From assembly GCA_964490975.1 (NCBI GenBank), contig CAZBEQ010000005.1, positions 1 to 64,000 on the forward strand: a stretch of DNA of 64,000 nucleotides. The letters run 5' to 3'. The notes beneath the pieces are model-generated. The model searched no databases. It was not told where the DNA came from and saw only the letters and a list, made by a program, of their open reading frames with translations. This document shows positions 53,460 to 61,573 of this stretch, in pieces. The position numbers were made by a program, and so were the translations under genes. Position 1 is the stretch's first letter. The number at the start of each line of letters is the position of its first letter. Source of the stretch: DTU013 sp964490975. Lineage in GTDB: Bacteria > Bacillota > Clostridia > Acetivibrionales > DTU013.

Positions 53460-54035
53460 ATGGATAAAGTAATTTGTGTATATTGCTCTTCAAGCAATTT
53501 TATAGACAAAGCTTATTTCGAAATGGCAGAACAGCTTGGCGAAGCCATTTCCAGCAACAATGACATCATGCTTTTCGGAGGAGGTATACGAGGCCTGATG
53601 GGTGCCACCGCCAAAGCCGTACACCGCCTGGGAGGCAGGGTGATTGGTATAATACCCGAGGCTCTGAACCAGAAGGGTGTCGTTTATGAGACCTGTGACG
53701 AACTGGTCGTAACAAAGGACATGCGGGAGAGAAAATCCATCATGGATGCCAGGTCAGATGCTTTCATAGCACTGCCGGGCGGCTTCGGGACCCTTGAGGA
53801 GCTGCTTGAGATCATTACCCTCAAGCAGCTGAAGTATCACAACAGGCCCATCGTCATTATGAATATCAACGGTTTCTTTGATCCTATCCTTGGTCAGTTC
53901 GGAAAGATCATAGACCAGCGTTTTGCCAAACAGGAAGCCTCTCAGCTGTACCATATATCCTCTGCTGTGACTGATGCGCTTGACTACATAGATACATACA
54001 AGCCAACTGAATTCAAGGACAAATGGTTAACTTGA
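53460..54035 (+). CDS. LOG family (TIGR00730) Rossmann-fold protein
   Basis: 191-residue member of the lysine decarboxylase-like LOG family, which cleaves cytokinin- or nucleotide 5'-monophosphates to base and ribose 5-phosphate. VYCSSSNFIDKAYFE at the N-terminus, GGGIRGLMGATAKAV, KDMRERKSIM and the signature LPGGFGTLEELLEI (near 101-114) are all present. GGAGG lies 5 nt before the ATG. Confidence 0.93.
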   Translation: MDKVICVYCSSSNFIDKAYFEMAEQLGEAISSNNDIMLFGGGIRGLMGATAKAVHRLGGRVIGIIPEALNQKGVVYETCDELVVTKDMRERKSIMDARSDAFIALPGGFGTLEELLEIITLKQLKYHNRPIVIMNINGFFDPILGQFGKIIDQRFAKQEASQLYHISSAVTDALDYIDTYKPTEFKDKWLT

Positions 54036-54057
54036 CCAATTTACCTCAGGTTTTAGG

Positions 54058-55530
54058 TCATGCCTTGTAATAGCCAATTTCAGTGGGTTCATACCTTATA
54101 CGGAACTGAGGGAGTTTTTTTATCTGTGTGTAATAATCAATCGTCCAGTCCTCACCCTGAGCCGGATCGTTAACTCCTTCGGCAGGGGGGGCAAACAGCT
54201 TGAATATTAGCTCTCCTCCGCTCTCGAGAGGCTTTTCAAAGAAGGCAGGCATCAGGTCTATCGTCTTGACACCGGGCTTTTTATAAAACCATTTTCCATT
54301 GAACTCGAATACCGCATTTAGATTATCTTCATCAAATATAACCTCGCAGAAAACAGGCGACCTTTCCACTTTGACAGGTAGCGCGATCCCGTCTGAATCC
54401 TCCGAGCCTCCCCATCTAAGCTTTGCTGGAAGTTCGATCAAAGTTCCCATCTGCATCAACGGCTGGAAATAAGGATCATGGATGATTTCCTTATATGTAT
54501 CGAACAATGGTTGCTTTATTCCATTGGAGGAACAGTTCGGGTCCTCAAGCTCAAGGCCAAGGCGTCCTCTGTCCCTGAACTGGTAGCAGGTGATGCCTGA
54601 CATCCAGGATACCTTTTTATCCCTGATCAGATAATAGAAGTCCTTCATCATACGGGCCTGATCATAGGGCCCCGTAACATCACCGTCAGCATTGAGTTCT
54701 GAAATGACAAACGGTTTTATCTTGCCATCATTCTGAACACTGAAGCGGTCATATGCAAACCTGCAATAATCTAGTACTTTACTGGCAAGCAGGCGCTTGT
54801 GTGTAGTCCCTCCGCGTTCTGCCACTGTAAAAGGCCATCCCCAGTTCAATGCCAGGTAATAGTCGCCCGACCAGATGTCAGCAGCTCTTACAGCTTCGCT
54901 GAACTCCTTCTCATACTTCATTTCCGTCGCTCCACTCTCGTGGTCATCCCCGATACACAATATGGTCTTTATGTTGGGAGCCTCTCTCTTTATGATATTG
55001 TGAAAGCGAACATAGAAATCGGCGACCTGCTGGTAGCTGTAACGTTTATTAAAGGCAAACCAGCTGCCGGTGGCCTCATGATTTATACGCAGCAGCAGTC
55101 TCCCGTATGGCTTGAGTTCCTTTGCCAGCTGCAGCAGGTATTCGTCGGGCACTGCGCAATCTATGGTAAGTGTCAGCGTGACATCCTGCCCATGCCTGCG
55201 AATATCCTTCATTGATTTAAAGGGTTCACCCTCGGTGTTCCCTCCTATGCCTCCTGTATAAGGAAAATAGTCATCATACGGATAATCCCAGGCAAATGAT
55301 ACTCCATCATTCCCGCCAACCTTACTCGCTCTTACAGGCCAACCTTTATCCAATGGATAATAGCAATACATCAGGTTAATGCTCCTATGTGGCCGTCCAA
55401 GCCTATCCATTATATAATCCTGACAAACATATTCTCCCCGTTCACTGCCATCACCAAGGTCGACGGCGCAGTAAGCCGGTCCCATATGCAGCTTGTACGC
55501 CTTTATTGCATCACTCATCGTTAGTTTCAT
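54058..55530 (-). CDS. GH26-like glycoside hydrolase
   Basis: About 490 residues forming a TIM-barrel glycosidase. Strand 4 reads RLLLRINHEATGSWFAF, like the acid/base Glu motif of GH26 mannanases (RxxHExxGxW). FVISELNADGDVTGPYDQ carries a likely nucleophile Glu. A beta-rich C-terminal part (about 380-490) follows. There is no signal peptide, so it may act on an intracellular substrate. The promoter at 55604-55632 rules out the longer ORF start at 55632. ATG at 55530 is assumed, though the AAGG directly before it is too close, and ATG at 55518 is equally possible. Confidence 0.65.
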   Translation of the reverse strand: MKLTMSDAIKAYKLHMGPAYCAVDLGDGSERGEYVCQDYIMDRLGRPHRSINLMYCYYPLDKGWPVRASKVGGNDGVSFAWDYPYDDYFPYTGGIGGNTEGEPFKSMKDIRRHGQDVTLTLTIDCAVPDEYLLQLAKELKPYGRLLLRINHEATGSWFAFNKRYSYQQVADFYVRFHNIIKREAPNIKTILCIGDDHESGATEMKYEKEFSEAVRAADIWSGDYYLALNWGWPFTVAERGGTTHKRLLASKVLDYCRFAYDRFSVQNDGKIKPFVISELNADGDVTGPYDQARMMKDFYYLIRDKKVSWMSGITCYQFRDRGRLGLELEDPNCSSNGIKQPLFDTYKEIIHDPYFQPLMQMGTLIELPAKLRWGGSEDSDGIALPVKVERSPVFCEVIFDEDNLNAVFEFNGKWFYKKPGVKTIDLMPAFFEKPLESGGELIFKLFAPPAEGVNDPAQGEDWTIDYYTQIKKLPQFRIRYEPTEIGYYKA

Positions 55531-55603
55531 CCTTTCACATGATACGGTGAATATCTCCCTTCCATCAATTTTATTTACTATCCACTCTGGGAGACATAAT
55601 AAC

Positions 55604-55632
55604 ATATTAGCAATAATAAATGTAAACGGCAA
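55604..55632 (-). promoter_or_regulatory. Promoter of the GH26-like gene
   Basis: Minus strand TTGCCG (55627-55632), 17-bp spacer, TAATAT (55604-55609). It predicts a leader of about 65 nt before the start at 55530. Confidence 0.6.
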
Positions 55633-55786
55633 GTGCTACCTCCCTCGGCCGTACCGGCTATCCCGCCTTGTCTCTGCACATTGCCCGGCAAAATTGGGGC
55701 TGTTTAAAATGAACTATCAAGCAGTCCTTGCTTCATGTGCGATTTTATTGCTGATAAATAGTCATCCGGGTTATTGTTTAAAAGCA

Positions 55787-55940
55787 GGGTGGACAAAAAA
55801 TCAACTTTTTCATAGTCATTCTAAATAAACATCATGATAGGGAAGTTGTTATTTTACATAATCCGAGATACCATTGTATTACTTAATCTAATATTTCAGA
55901 AAGAACAATACTGACCCCACAAGTTGAAATTTTGTCCACC
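55787..55940. mobile_element. Mini-element C: two inverted TG...CA sites around a 93-bp core
   Basis: Within the 679-bp gap 55531-56209. GGTGGACAAAAAATCAACTT (55788-55807) recurs inverted at 55921-55940 as AAGTTGAAATTTTGTCCACC, 18 of 20 positions matching. Extended to TG...CA borders the sites are 55790-55818 and 55912-55938, separated by 93 bp. It is the third sequence family with the same arrangement as elements A and B. The remainder of the gap (55640-55780 and 55950-56110) shows nothing recognisable. Confidence 0.6.
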
Positions 55941-56112
55941 TCGGTCCTTATTGCCCTGGGAATTAATTGATCTGCCCTTCTCTTCTTCCTATGAAAAAAG
56001 ATGTACATTTTTCACTGTCAGGTCAGCTGGAGTCGGGGCCCCTTGCAAACGGTGTGAATTATAAATAGGCATTAAGTTTGCGCAGCCATCAGTTATGTGT
56101 AATTGCTATCAT

Positions 56113-56162
56113 GAAAAAGGACCGCCCTTAATCAGACTTAACTGATTTGGGACAGTCCCTTG
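56113..56162 (-). terminator. Intrinsic terminator of the prohibitin gene
   Basis: Minus-strand stem of about 20 pairs (AAGGGACTGTCCC...AATCAG with CTGATT...GGGCGGTCCTTT, two mismatches and some G-U), loop TTAAGT, followed by a T-run (A-run at 56114-56118). It lies 48 bp past the stop codon. Confidence 0.88.
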
Positions 56163-56209
56163 TGTTTATTTAACTATAGGCATGTTATATCCGAAGCCGT
56201 GCTGCGAAA

Positions 56210-57220
56210 TTAGTTTGCCGAGCCTGATGACGAACTTGTACCTGTGGCAGCTGGGCTGCCGGTGTTTCCCGAGGATTTGACCCCCGTGCTGTTCATGCCG
56301 GAAGCCGGCATCTGTATCAGAGGTATCGATTCTCCTCCCGCAACAACGCTCGGATACTCTCCATTCCACCTGTCTATTGCTTTTTCCTGATTCTGTAGTT
56401 CCTTATACTTCAACAGTTCACTTGTAATACTCTGTGTTACCTTCTTATTAAACTCCTCAACACCTTCGCCCTCTAGGATCTTAGCCTGCTTCTCAGCCTC
56501 TGCCTCCAGGATCATAGCCTGTTTGTCGGCTTCCGCCTTCTTTACCTGCTGCTGTGCCTCAAGTGCCTGTTTCTCAAGCGTATACCGCTGTGTCTCTACC
56601 TGCTTCTCTGCTATCTGCTTCTGTTCTATGGCTTCCTTATATTCAGGTCTGAAGTCGATGTTGACCAGTGAAACATTCTCAAGAATAATATCATTAGCTA
56701 GCAGCTGTGCGGCGACATCTGTATTCACATCATTGGTTATTTTTTCACGGTTATTCAGTATTTCTGCCACATTATACTTGCCCGTATGCGTTTTTATCGC
56801 ATTGAGCGTAAGCGGTATAACCTTTTTATCCGCATAGTCCATGCCAATGGTCTGGAATATCCTTGGTGCTTTTTCAGGAGAAATGTGATATGTGACAACA
56901 GCAAGAATGTAAACATCCTGAAGGTCCTTGCTGGCTGCCGTTATAGGATTAGCCTTGTCAGACCATTCCACCTTCTGGGTTCTTGCTTCCATTGTCCTTA
57001 TGGTCTGCACGAAAGGAAGCTTCACGTATATACCTTCTCTTCGGACTGTCTGTGATACAGAGCCCATTGTCACTGTAATACCGACATAGCCTGCAGGCAC
57101 CGAACCTACTATAGAAGTAACGATTATAATCACTGCCAGTATCAGTGCTCCCCATTTCAGTATTTTTACAATTCCCTTACTGCTTGGCTTCGGATTATTA
57201 TTGATGTTAATGACCTCCAT
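56210..57220 (-). CDS. Prohibitin/SPFH-domain membrane protein
   Basis: 336 residues. A membrane helix (about 20-42, ALILAVIIIVTSIVG) is followed by an SPFH/band-7 domain (about 45-230: VPAGYVGITVTMGSV, VVTYHISPEKAPRIF, NVSLVNIDFRPEYKEAIEQKQIAEKQ). A long Ala/Glu/Lys/Gln coiled coil (about 225-280) and a Ser/Gly/Thr-rich tail complete it. Such proteins form membrane-bound oligomeric scaffolds (compare HflC, prohibitin). ATG at 57220 has GGAGG 9 nt upstream; the preceding ATG is only 3 nt from it. Confidence 0.9.
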   Translation of the reverse strand: MEVININNNPKPSSKGIVKILKWGALILAVIIIVTSIVGSVPAGYVGITVTMGSVSQTVRREGIYVKLPFVQTIRTMEARTQKVEWSDKANPITAASKDLQDVYILAVVTYHISPEKAPRIFQTIGMDYADKKVIPLTLNAIKTHTGKYNVAEILNNREKITNDVNTDVAAQLLANDIILENVSLVNIDFRPEYKEAIEQKQIAEKQVETQRYTLEKQALEAQQQVKKAEADKQAMILEAEAEKQAKILEGEGVEEFNKKVTQSITSELLKYKELQNQEKAIDRWNGEYPSVVAGGESIPLIQMPASGMNSTGVKSSGNTGSPAATGTSSSSGSAN

Positions 57221-57359
57221 TTTCATGCTCCTCCAAATCAAATTTTCTGTTCTTGAAACATATTACGGTACAATACTGAAAAAGTTTATTATTTTATAGA
57301 AAAAGGTCCGGACAGCAACGATACCCCAGCGATCCAGATATATTATTTACTAAATATTG

Positions 57360-57893
57360 TCAGCCTCTCCCTGGAAGCTTCTCAGGTTCACCATAATCCT
57401 CACCAAAGGTCTCGACGGTGACCTTTTTCATGCGCTGCTCTTCACGGGGCCTGTCGTTGTAATCACGCTTGATCCCGACGATTCTGTCGGCCTCCTCCAT
57501 GCCCTCAGTAACCTTGCCAAAGGCTGCATACTGGTCGTCAAGATGCGGCGCCCGCGCTACCATGATGAAGAACTGCGAGCCTGCAGAATCCGGCCTTGCC
57601 GATCTGGCCATAGAGATGACTCCTCTGTCATGCTTGAGCTGATTATTAAAGCCATTACCGGAAAACTCCCCTTTTATCGAATAGCCAGGGCCTCCCATAC
57701 CGCTGCCCTCAGGATCTCCTCCCTGGATCATAAATCCCGGGATTACCCTATGGAATATCACACCATCATAGAAACCGTTTTTAGCAAGTGATATGAAATT
57801 TTTCACCGTATTAGGTGCAATGTCCGGATACAGCTCTACCTTGATTGTATTTCCGCTTTCCATTTCGATCGTTACTACAGGATTTTGTGCCAT
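57360..57893 (-). CDS. Cyclophilin-type peptidyl-prolyl isomerase
   Basis: 177-residue cytoplasmic cyclophilin. FISLAKNGFYDGVIFHRVIPGFMIQGGDPEGSGMGGPGYSIKGEF is the family signature region with the catalytic Arg and the FxMQxGD-type motif (FMIQGGD). GVISMARSARPDSAGSQFFIM follows. No signal peptide is present. GAGGAG lies before the ATG. Confidence 0.95.
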   Translation of the reverse strand: MAQNPVVTIEMESGNTIKVELYPDIAPNTVKNFISLAKNGFYDGVIFHRVIPGFMIQGGDPEGSGMGGPGYSIKGEFSGNGFNNQLKHDRGVISMARSARPDSAGSQFFIMVARAPHLDDQYAAFGKVTEGMEEADRIVGIKRDYNDRPREEQRMKKVTVETFGEDYGEPEKLPGRG

Positions 57894-57942
57894 TTGATTA
57901 TCTCCTCATGAAATTAATTTTGCACTTATAGTATAACACATT

Positions 57943-58956
57943 TTACCTATTTGTTATTTTTGTCACATTTTTAATTATTATAGATAGTGTTCCGTCCGGA
58001 TTATTTATAAATTCGATCCTGTCACTGTTATCGGTGTATTCAAGCGGAAAATCTATCTCAATTCCCGTGTCGGTTTTTATTTTATGCGTACGGAACTTTT
58101 TCTCAATGATCCTGTCCGGTATCGTTATCTCCTTCTCGGCAATACCTGCTTTTGTGATCTCCTCAACGTATTCACGCCTGGCATCCATATTCTTTTCAAA
58201 TACTTTGTCTGCAATATGGTCGATCTGTATAACGGATGCTTCCTCAAAGCTTTCCGACACAGCTTTCTTGAGCCTTACAGCTTTTTCGAAATCCTCGTCA
58301 AAATATTTCTTGTTTATATTTTTTGTGACTTTGTCAATGACCTTAAGCTTCGCATTGTCGGACAAATCGCAGCTGCACTGCAGAAGATGTCCCGACAGGT
58401 AGAATTCCTTCTCTCCATTGATCTCGTACTGTTTTTCAAGTATTTTAATGCTTAGGTCTGCCAGTTTTACAAGCACACACTCATCCAGCTTCTGCCCTTC
58501 CTGGGGCAAAAGCGTCTGATGCCGGATGATCATATTTATGCTGCCTTCCTCGGAGTTGTTCACCCAATGGGTAAAACCAGCCTTATAGTTGAGCTTGAGC
58601 AGACAAAGCACATCCAAGCCGTCAATATAAGCCATGCAGCACACCAGATCCCCCGACGGTATGTCGGGATTTTTCTGCATATAAGAGAATAATCTGTCTG
58701 CTATGTCCGCAGTTATTGGAAGAAAGTCTTCTTCATTATCCTTCAATAAATTGCACAGGTGCCGGATACTGTTATCTTCCCCAAAGAAGGCCGCATTTTT
58801 TGTGTTTGGATCATCCATTATCCTTCCTATATGTTTAGTAAGATAGGCTTCCATATCTCCGCTTGTATCAAGTTCTCCTTTTGAAATGACCGGCATACCG
58901 GCGTTTAAGTCCAGTACATGCAGCACTGCCCTTTTTATTGAAATGCTGTGATCCAT
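57943..58956 (-). CDS. Nucleoid-associated protein (NdpA/YejK family)
   Basis: 337 residues of the 37-kDa nucleoid-associated protein family. It starts MDHSISIKRAVLHVLDLNAGMPVISKGELD. It has LVCCMAYIDGLDVLCLLKLNYKAGFTHWV and a C-terminal part with IDFPLEYTDNSDRIEFINNPDGTLSIII. Its role in nucleoid binding is known mainly from E. coli YejK; in clostridia it is untested. ATG at 58956 has AGGAG 8 nt upstream; the longer ORF start at 59043 is not supported. Confidence 0.88.
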   Translation of the reverse strand: MDHSISIKRAVLHVLDLNAGMPVISKGELDTSGDMEAYLTKHIGRIMDDPNTKNAAFFGEDNSIRHLCNLLKDNEEDFLPITADIADRLFSYMQKNPDIPSGDLVCCMAYIDGLDVLCLLKLNYKAGFTHWVNNSEEGSINMIIRHQTLLPQEGQKLDECVLVKLADLSIKILEKQYEINGEKEFYLSGHLLQCSCDLSDNAKLKVIDKVTKNINKKYFDEDFEKAVRLKKAVSESFEEASVIQIDHIADKVFEKNMDARREYVEEITKAGIAEKEITIPDRIIEKKFRTHKIKTDTGIEIDFPLEYTDNSDRIEFINNPDGTLSIIIKNVTKITNR

Positions 58957-59096
58957 TTTTCGTTCTCCTGTAAGTCTGTTTTTACTGCCGGTAAGTCCCT
59001 TACAACTGTGCATGCTGCAGTGCTGCCTGAGACGAACCGTCATTGATATAGTTTACCATGCCTGACCGCTCCTTAACAACCCACGCCTTTCTTCTC

Positions 59097-59286
59097 TGCT
59101 CATTTTTTTCGGTAAGGGCACTTACATAGCTTACATAATAGATTTTTGCTCATTTTCTTCGGTAAGGGCAGCTCTTAACGTTATTTCATTGAATATGTAC
59201 AATAATCAGTTAACAAAATTCTTGAATTGAGGCTTTATGACAACTACATATACCAGTATAGCTGTCCTTACCGTAAATTTTGAGCA
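59097..59286. mobile_element. Mini-element A2: diverged inverted copy of A1
   Basis: In the 587-bp gap 58957-59543. Sites TGCTCATTT...CGGTAAGGGCA at 59097-59120 and 59147-59170 (again exactly 50 bp apart) and an inverted site TGTCCTTACCG...TTTTGAGCA at 59263-59286. The core 59171-59262 is 92 bp, the same length as in A1. Read on the minus strand it shares GTTGTCATAAAGC, AAGAATTTTGTTAAC and ATATTCAAT with the A1 core. Here there are two, not three, phased sites. Confidence 0.78.
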
Positions 59287-59450
59287 GTTTTTGTAGTAGT
59301 CAGAGAAAATATAGGTTTCCGATATCGCCTTAAAACGAATATGCGAATAAGTAGACCTTAAGAGGAAGTATTGCAAAGGAAGTATTGCTGTGCATGTTTT
59401 ATAAAAAAAATATTTGTCAATAATAACCTTATAACACTTCGAGTGAAAGA

Positions 59451-59509
59451 ACCTCAGCAGTGTTGCAACGGGGCTAGCCACAAGTAAGGCTGCTTATTGG
59501 CCTCGTTAT
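59451..59509 (+). other. Hairpin element E1 upstream of the L25 gene
   Basis: CCTCAGCAGTGTTG, then stem AACGGGGC / GCCTCGTT around a 30-nt loop that can itself pair (AGCC...GGCT). A related copy in inverted orientation lies at 61474-61529. It lies 34 bp before the L25 start and could be a leader RNA structure or a mobile hairpin. Confidence 0.55.
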
Positions 59510-59543
59510 TTATCAGTAATATAATTTGCTTTGGAGGATAACC

Positions 59544-60122
59544 ATGAATAATTCAACAATGAAGCTTGAAAAAAGAAGCGAAGTCGGTGGAGGAAGGGCA
59601 AAGAGGTTGCTGGATCATGGCCTCGTGCCGGCTGTTGTTTATGGCAACGGCACAGGTTCAACTGCCGCGCAGGTCAAAAGGTCCGAGCTTACAAGGTTTC
59701 TAAAAAATAATGGACAGAATACACTGTTCAATACAGAATTTGCAGAAGAGCATGACCTTTCAATGATTATTAAGAACATACAGTATGATCCCGTCAACAG
59801 AGAGATCATACATCTTGATATTCAGAGGGTCGATCCTCACGAAACAGTTCAGGTACAGGTGCCTGTAAAGGTAACAGGCAGAGAAATGAGCACAAAGGCA
59901 GGCAATTCGGTACTACACCAGCTGAATTCCATCACTGTGGAATGTCCTGCAGACGCAATCCCTCATTACGCAGATGCAGACATAACCTTCATGAAACCGG
60001 GCGATAGCTTTACAGCAGCTGATTTCAGATTCCGTCCCGGTATTAGGTTAGTAACCGATCCCGGCAAGGTAATACTTACAGTAAAGGGTCACAAAGCTGA
60101 GCCCGTCGCAAAAGAAGAATAA
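59544..60122 (+). CDS. rplY: 50S ribosomal protein L25/general stress protein Ctc
   Basis: Binds 5S rRNA; the Ctc type has an extra C-terminal domain and is stress-induced in Bacillus. The 192-residue protein has an N-terminal L25 domain (about 1-90: LEKRSEVGGGRAKRLLDHGLVPAVVYGNG, VNREIIHLDIQRVD). A beta-rich TL5/Ctc C-terminal domain follows (about 95-190: VQVPVKVTGREM, TVECPADAIPHYADADI). ATG at 59544 has GGAGG 6 nt upstream. A REP-like palindrome begins 7 bp after the stop. Confidence 0.94.
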   Translation: MNNSTMKLEKRSEVGGGRAKRLLDHGLVPAVVYGNGTGSTAAQVKRSELTRFLKNNGQNTLFNTEFAEEHDLSMIIKNIQYDPVNREIIHLDIQRVDPHETVQVQVPVKVTGREMSTKAGNSVLHQLNSITVECPADAIPHYADADITFMKPGDSFTAADFRFRPGIRLVTDPGKVILTVKGHKAEPVAKEE

Positions 60123-60128
60123 ATCATG

Positions 60129-60229
60129 GGGGACGGGGGTTTTTGATTATCAATTATTAGTCAACAGGTGGGACAAGTTACTCGTTGCACCTGTCGACTA
60201 ATAATTGATAATCAAAAACCCCCGTCCCC
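60129..60229. repeat. REP-like palindromic element (GGGGACGGGGG type)
   Basis: Two 42-nt arms (60129-60170 and 60188-60229) match at 41 of 42 positions around a 17-nt loop; each arm starts GGGGACGGGGGTTTTTGATT. GGGGACGG-ended palindromes are frequent RAYT-mobilised repeats. The TTTGATTTTTT tract after it lets it act as a terminator for the L25 gene. Confidence 0.85.
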
Positions 60230-60252
60230 TTTGATTTTTTGTAAATTATACA

Positions 60253-60282
60253 TTGACCTAAGCATCCTCTAAGTGGTAAACT
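60253..60282 (+). promoter_or_regulatory. Possible promoter of the serine hydrolase gene
   Basis: TTGACC (60253-60258), 18-bp spacer, TAAACT (60277-60282), 37 bp before the start codon. Confidence 0.45.
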
Positions 60283-60319
60283 ATATCAAATTTTACCTTA
60301 AAACGCAGGAGGTGTGGTC

Positions 60320-61477
60320 TTGAGCAATAAGAAGGTTGTTTCCGTCAATGAGAAAATTATTCCAGTCAATCTGGCCGAAGTCTTGAAAAATCCAGAAGAA
60401 GCCGGATTCAATTCGTCACAGCTGGAAGTTTTGGACAATCACATAAAAAATCTTATAAACGATCAAAAGATCCAGGCCGGAGCTTATATTATTTCAAAAA
60501 ATGATACGATAATAGCTCATAAATCGATAGGTTTCCTGCGTTATAACGAAGAGAGACCATTTTTACCTGACACGGTACGGAGGGTCGCATCAGTCACAAA
60601 AATCTTTGTGGCCACCTCTATACTCCAACTGGTCGAGCAGGGTAAAATTCGCCTGGATCAGTCTGTTTCAGAAATTATTGATGAATTTAAAGATCCAATG
60701 TTTCAGAAAATAAATATCTTTCACCTACTAACACATACATCAGGCATAAGGCCTGACCCGGGTGTATTTTTCGAGCCCTATCCTGTCAATTGGTTTTCCG
60801 GCAAGAAGGATTGGATCAAGGGAATACTTACAGATTTCCTTGCAATCGAGCCTGGGAAGGAATGGCGGTATTCCTCGGCTGGCTTCACCATACTGGCTGA
60901 GATAGTTACAAGAGTGTCAGGCCTGCATTTTGAAAAGTATGTCCTGGAGAATATAACAAAACCACTTGGAATGAAGGATTCATTCTTTGATATCCGTGAT
61001 GGGTATCTGGACAGGATCTGCATGACGAACAAATATGAAATAGAAAGGTACTCAAGCAAGAGCGAGATTCCTGACTGGGCGCCGCCAAGAGGTGGAGGAG
61101 GCCTGTTCTCGACACTTCCCGACCTGAGAATAATGGGCCAGATGCTTGTCAATAAAGGTACCTATAACGGGACCCGGATACTCTCAAGGAAGACTGTCGA
61201 GGCTATGACCAGGAACCACACAAAAGGTGCAAAGAACTACTTGTGGGGTGCAGGAGGCACTGAAATGGAGTATGGCCTGGGTATGAACGTATATTCCAAC
61301 AACACATTCCTGTCACCGGGCTCCTTCTCACATGAAGGCGCTGGGCTGTGCGGTCTTTATATGGATCCCGTAGAAAATGTTGTACTTGCATATATCTGCC
61401 CGCTATGCGATGGTCTGGGCTGGGAAGCCAAGGCGGTAATAAACCTGCGTAACATAGTATGGTCAGGTATAATATAA
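60320..61477 (+). CDS. Beta-lactamase-like serine hydrolase (class C/PBP4* family)
   Basis: 385 residues of the beta-lactamase/D-alanyl-D-alanine peptidase/esterase EstB superfamily. Nucleophile SVTK (near residue 90), Tyr motif YSSAG (near 188; usual form YxN), and HEGAG near the C-terminus in place of KTG, as in esterase-like members. LLTHTSGIRPDPG and GGGGLFSTLPDLRIMGQMLVNKG are family segments. No signal peptide, so it is cytoplasmic, perhaps an esterase or amidase. TTG at 60320 has GGAGG 7 nt upstream; the GTG at 60314 is too close to it. Confidence 0.88.
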   Translation: MSNKKVVSVNEKIIPVNLAEVLKNPEEAGFNSSQLEVLDNHIKNLINDQKIQAGAYIISKNDTIIAHKSIGFLRYNEERPFLPDTVRRVASVTKIFVATSILQLVEQGKIRLDQSVSEIIDEFKDPMFQKINIFHLLTHTSGIRPDPGVFFEPYPVNWFSGKKDWIKGILTDFLAIEPGKEWRYSSAGFTILAEIVTRVSGLHFEKYVLENITKPLGMKDSFFDIRDGYLDRICMTNKYEIERYSSKSEIPDWAPPRGGGGLFSTLPDLRIMGQMLVNKGTYNGTRILSRKTVEAMTRNHTKGAKNYLWGAGGTEMEYGLGMNVYSNNTFLSPGSFSHEGAGLCGLYMDPVENVVLAYICPLCDGLGWEAKAVINLRNIVWSGII

Positions 61478-61529
61478 CGAGGCAACGGATGACCCGCGTC
61501 TCCCGCCTCGTTTACAACACTGCTGAGGT
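61474..61529 (-). other. Hairpin element E2, inverted counterpart of E1
   Basis: On the minus strand it reads ACCTCAGCAGTGTTGTAAACG-AGGC...GCCTCGTTAT, matching E1 (59451-59509) at both ends, with an unrelated loop. The stem AACGAGGC/GCCTCGTT is a perfect 8 bp. Its edge overlaps the stop codon of the serine hydrolase gene. Confidence 0.55.
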
Positions 61530-61573
61530 ATTAGATGCATTATTATCCGCTTTAAAAAGAGGTTTGGTTACTT

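Noticed and set aside
55493..55828. 111-codon plus-strand ORF
   Set aside because: Antisense to the start of the GH26-like gene and running into mini-element C; low-complexity composition and no RBS.
59206..59481. 91-codon minus-strand ORF
   Set aside because: It runs through mini-element A2, has no RBS or family likeness, and its sequence is explained by the repeat.
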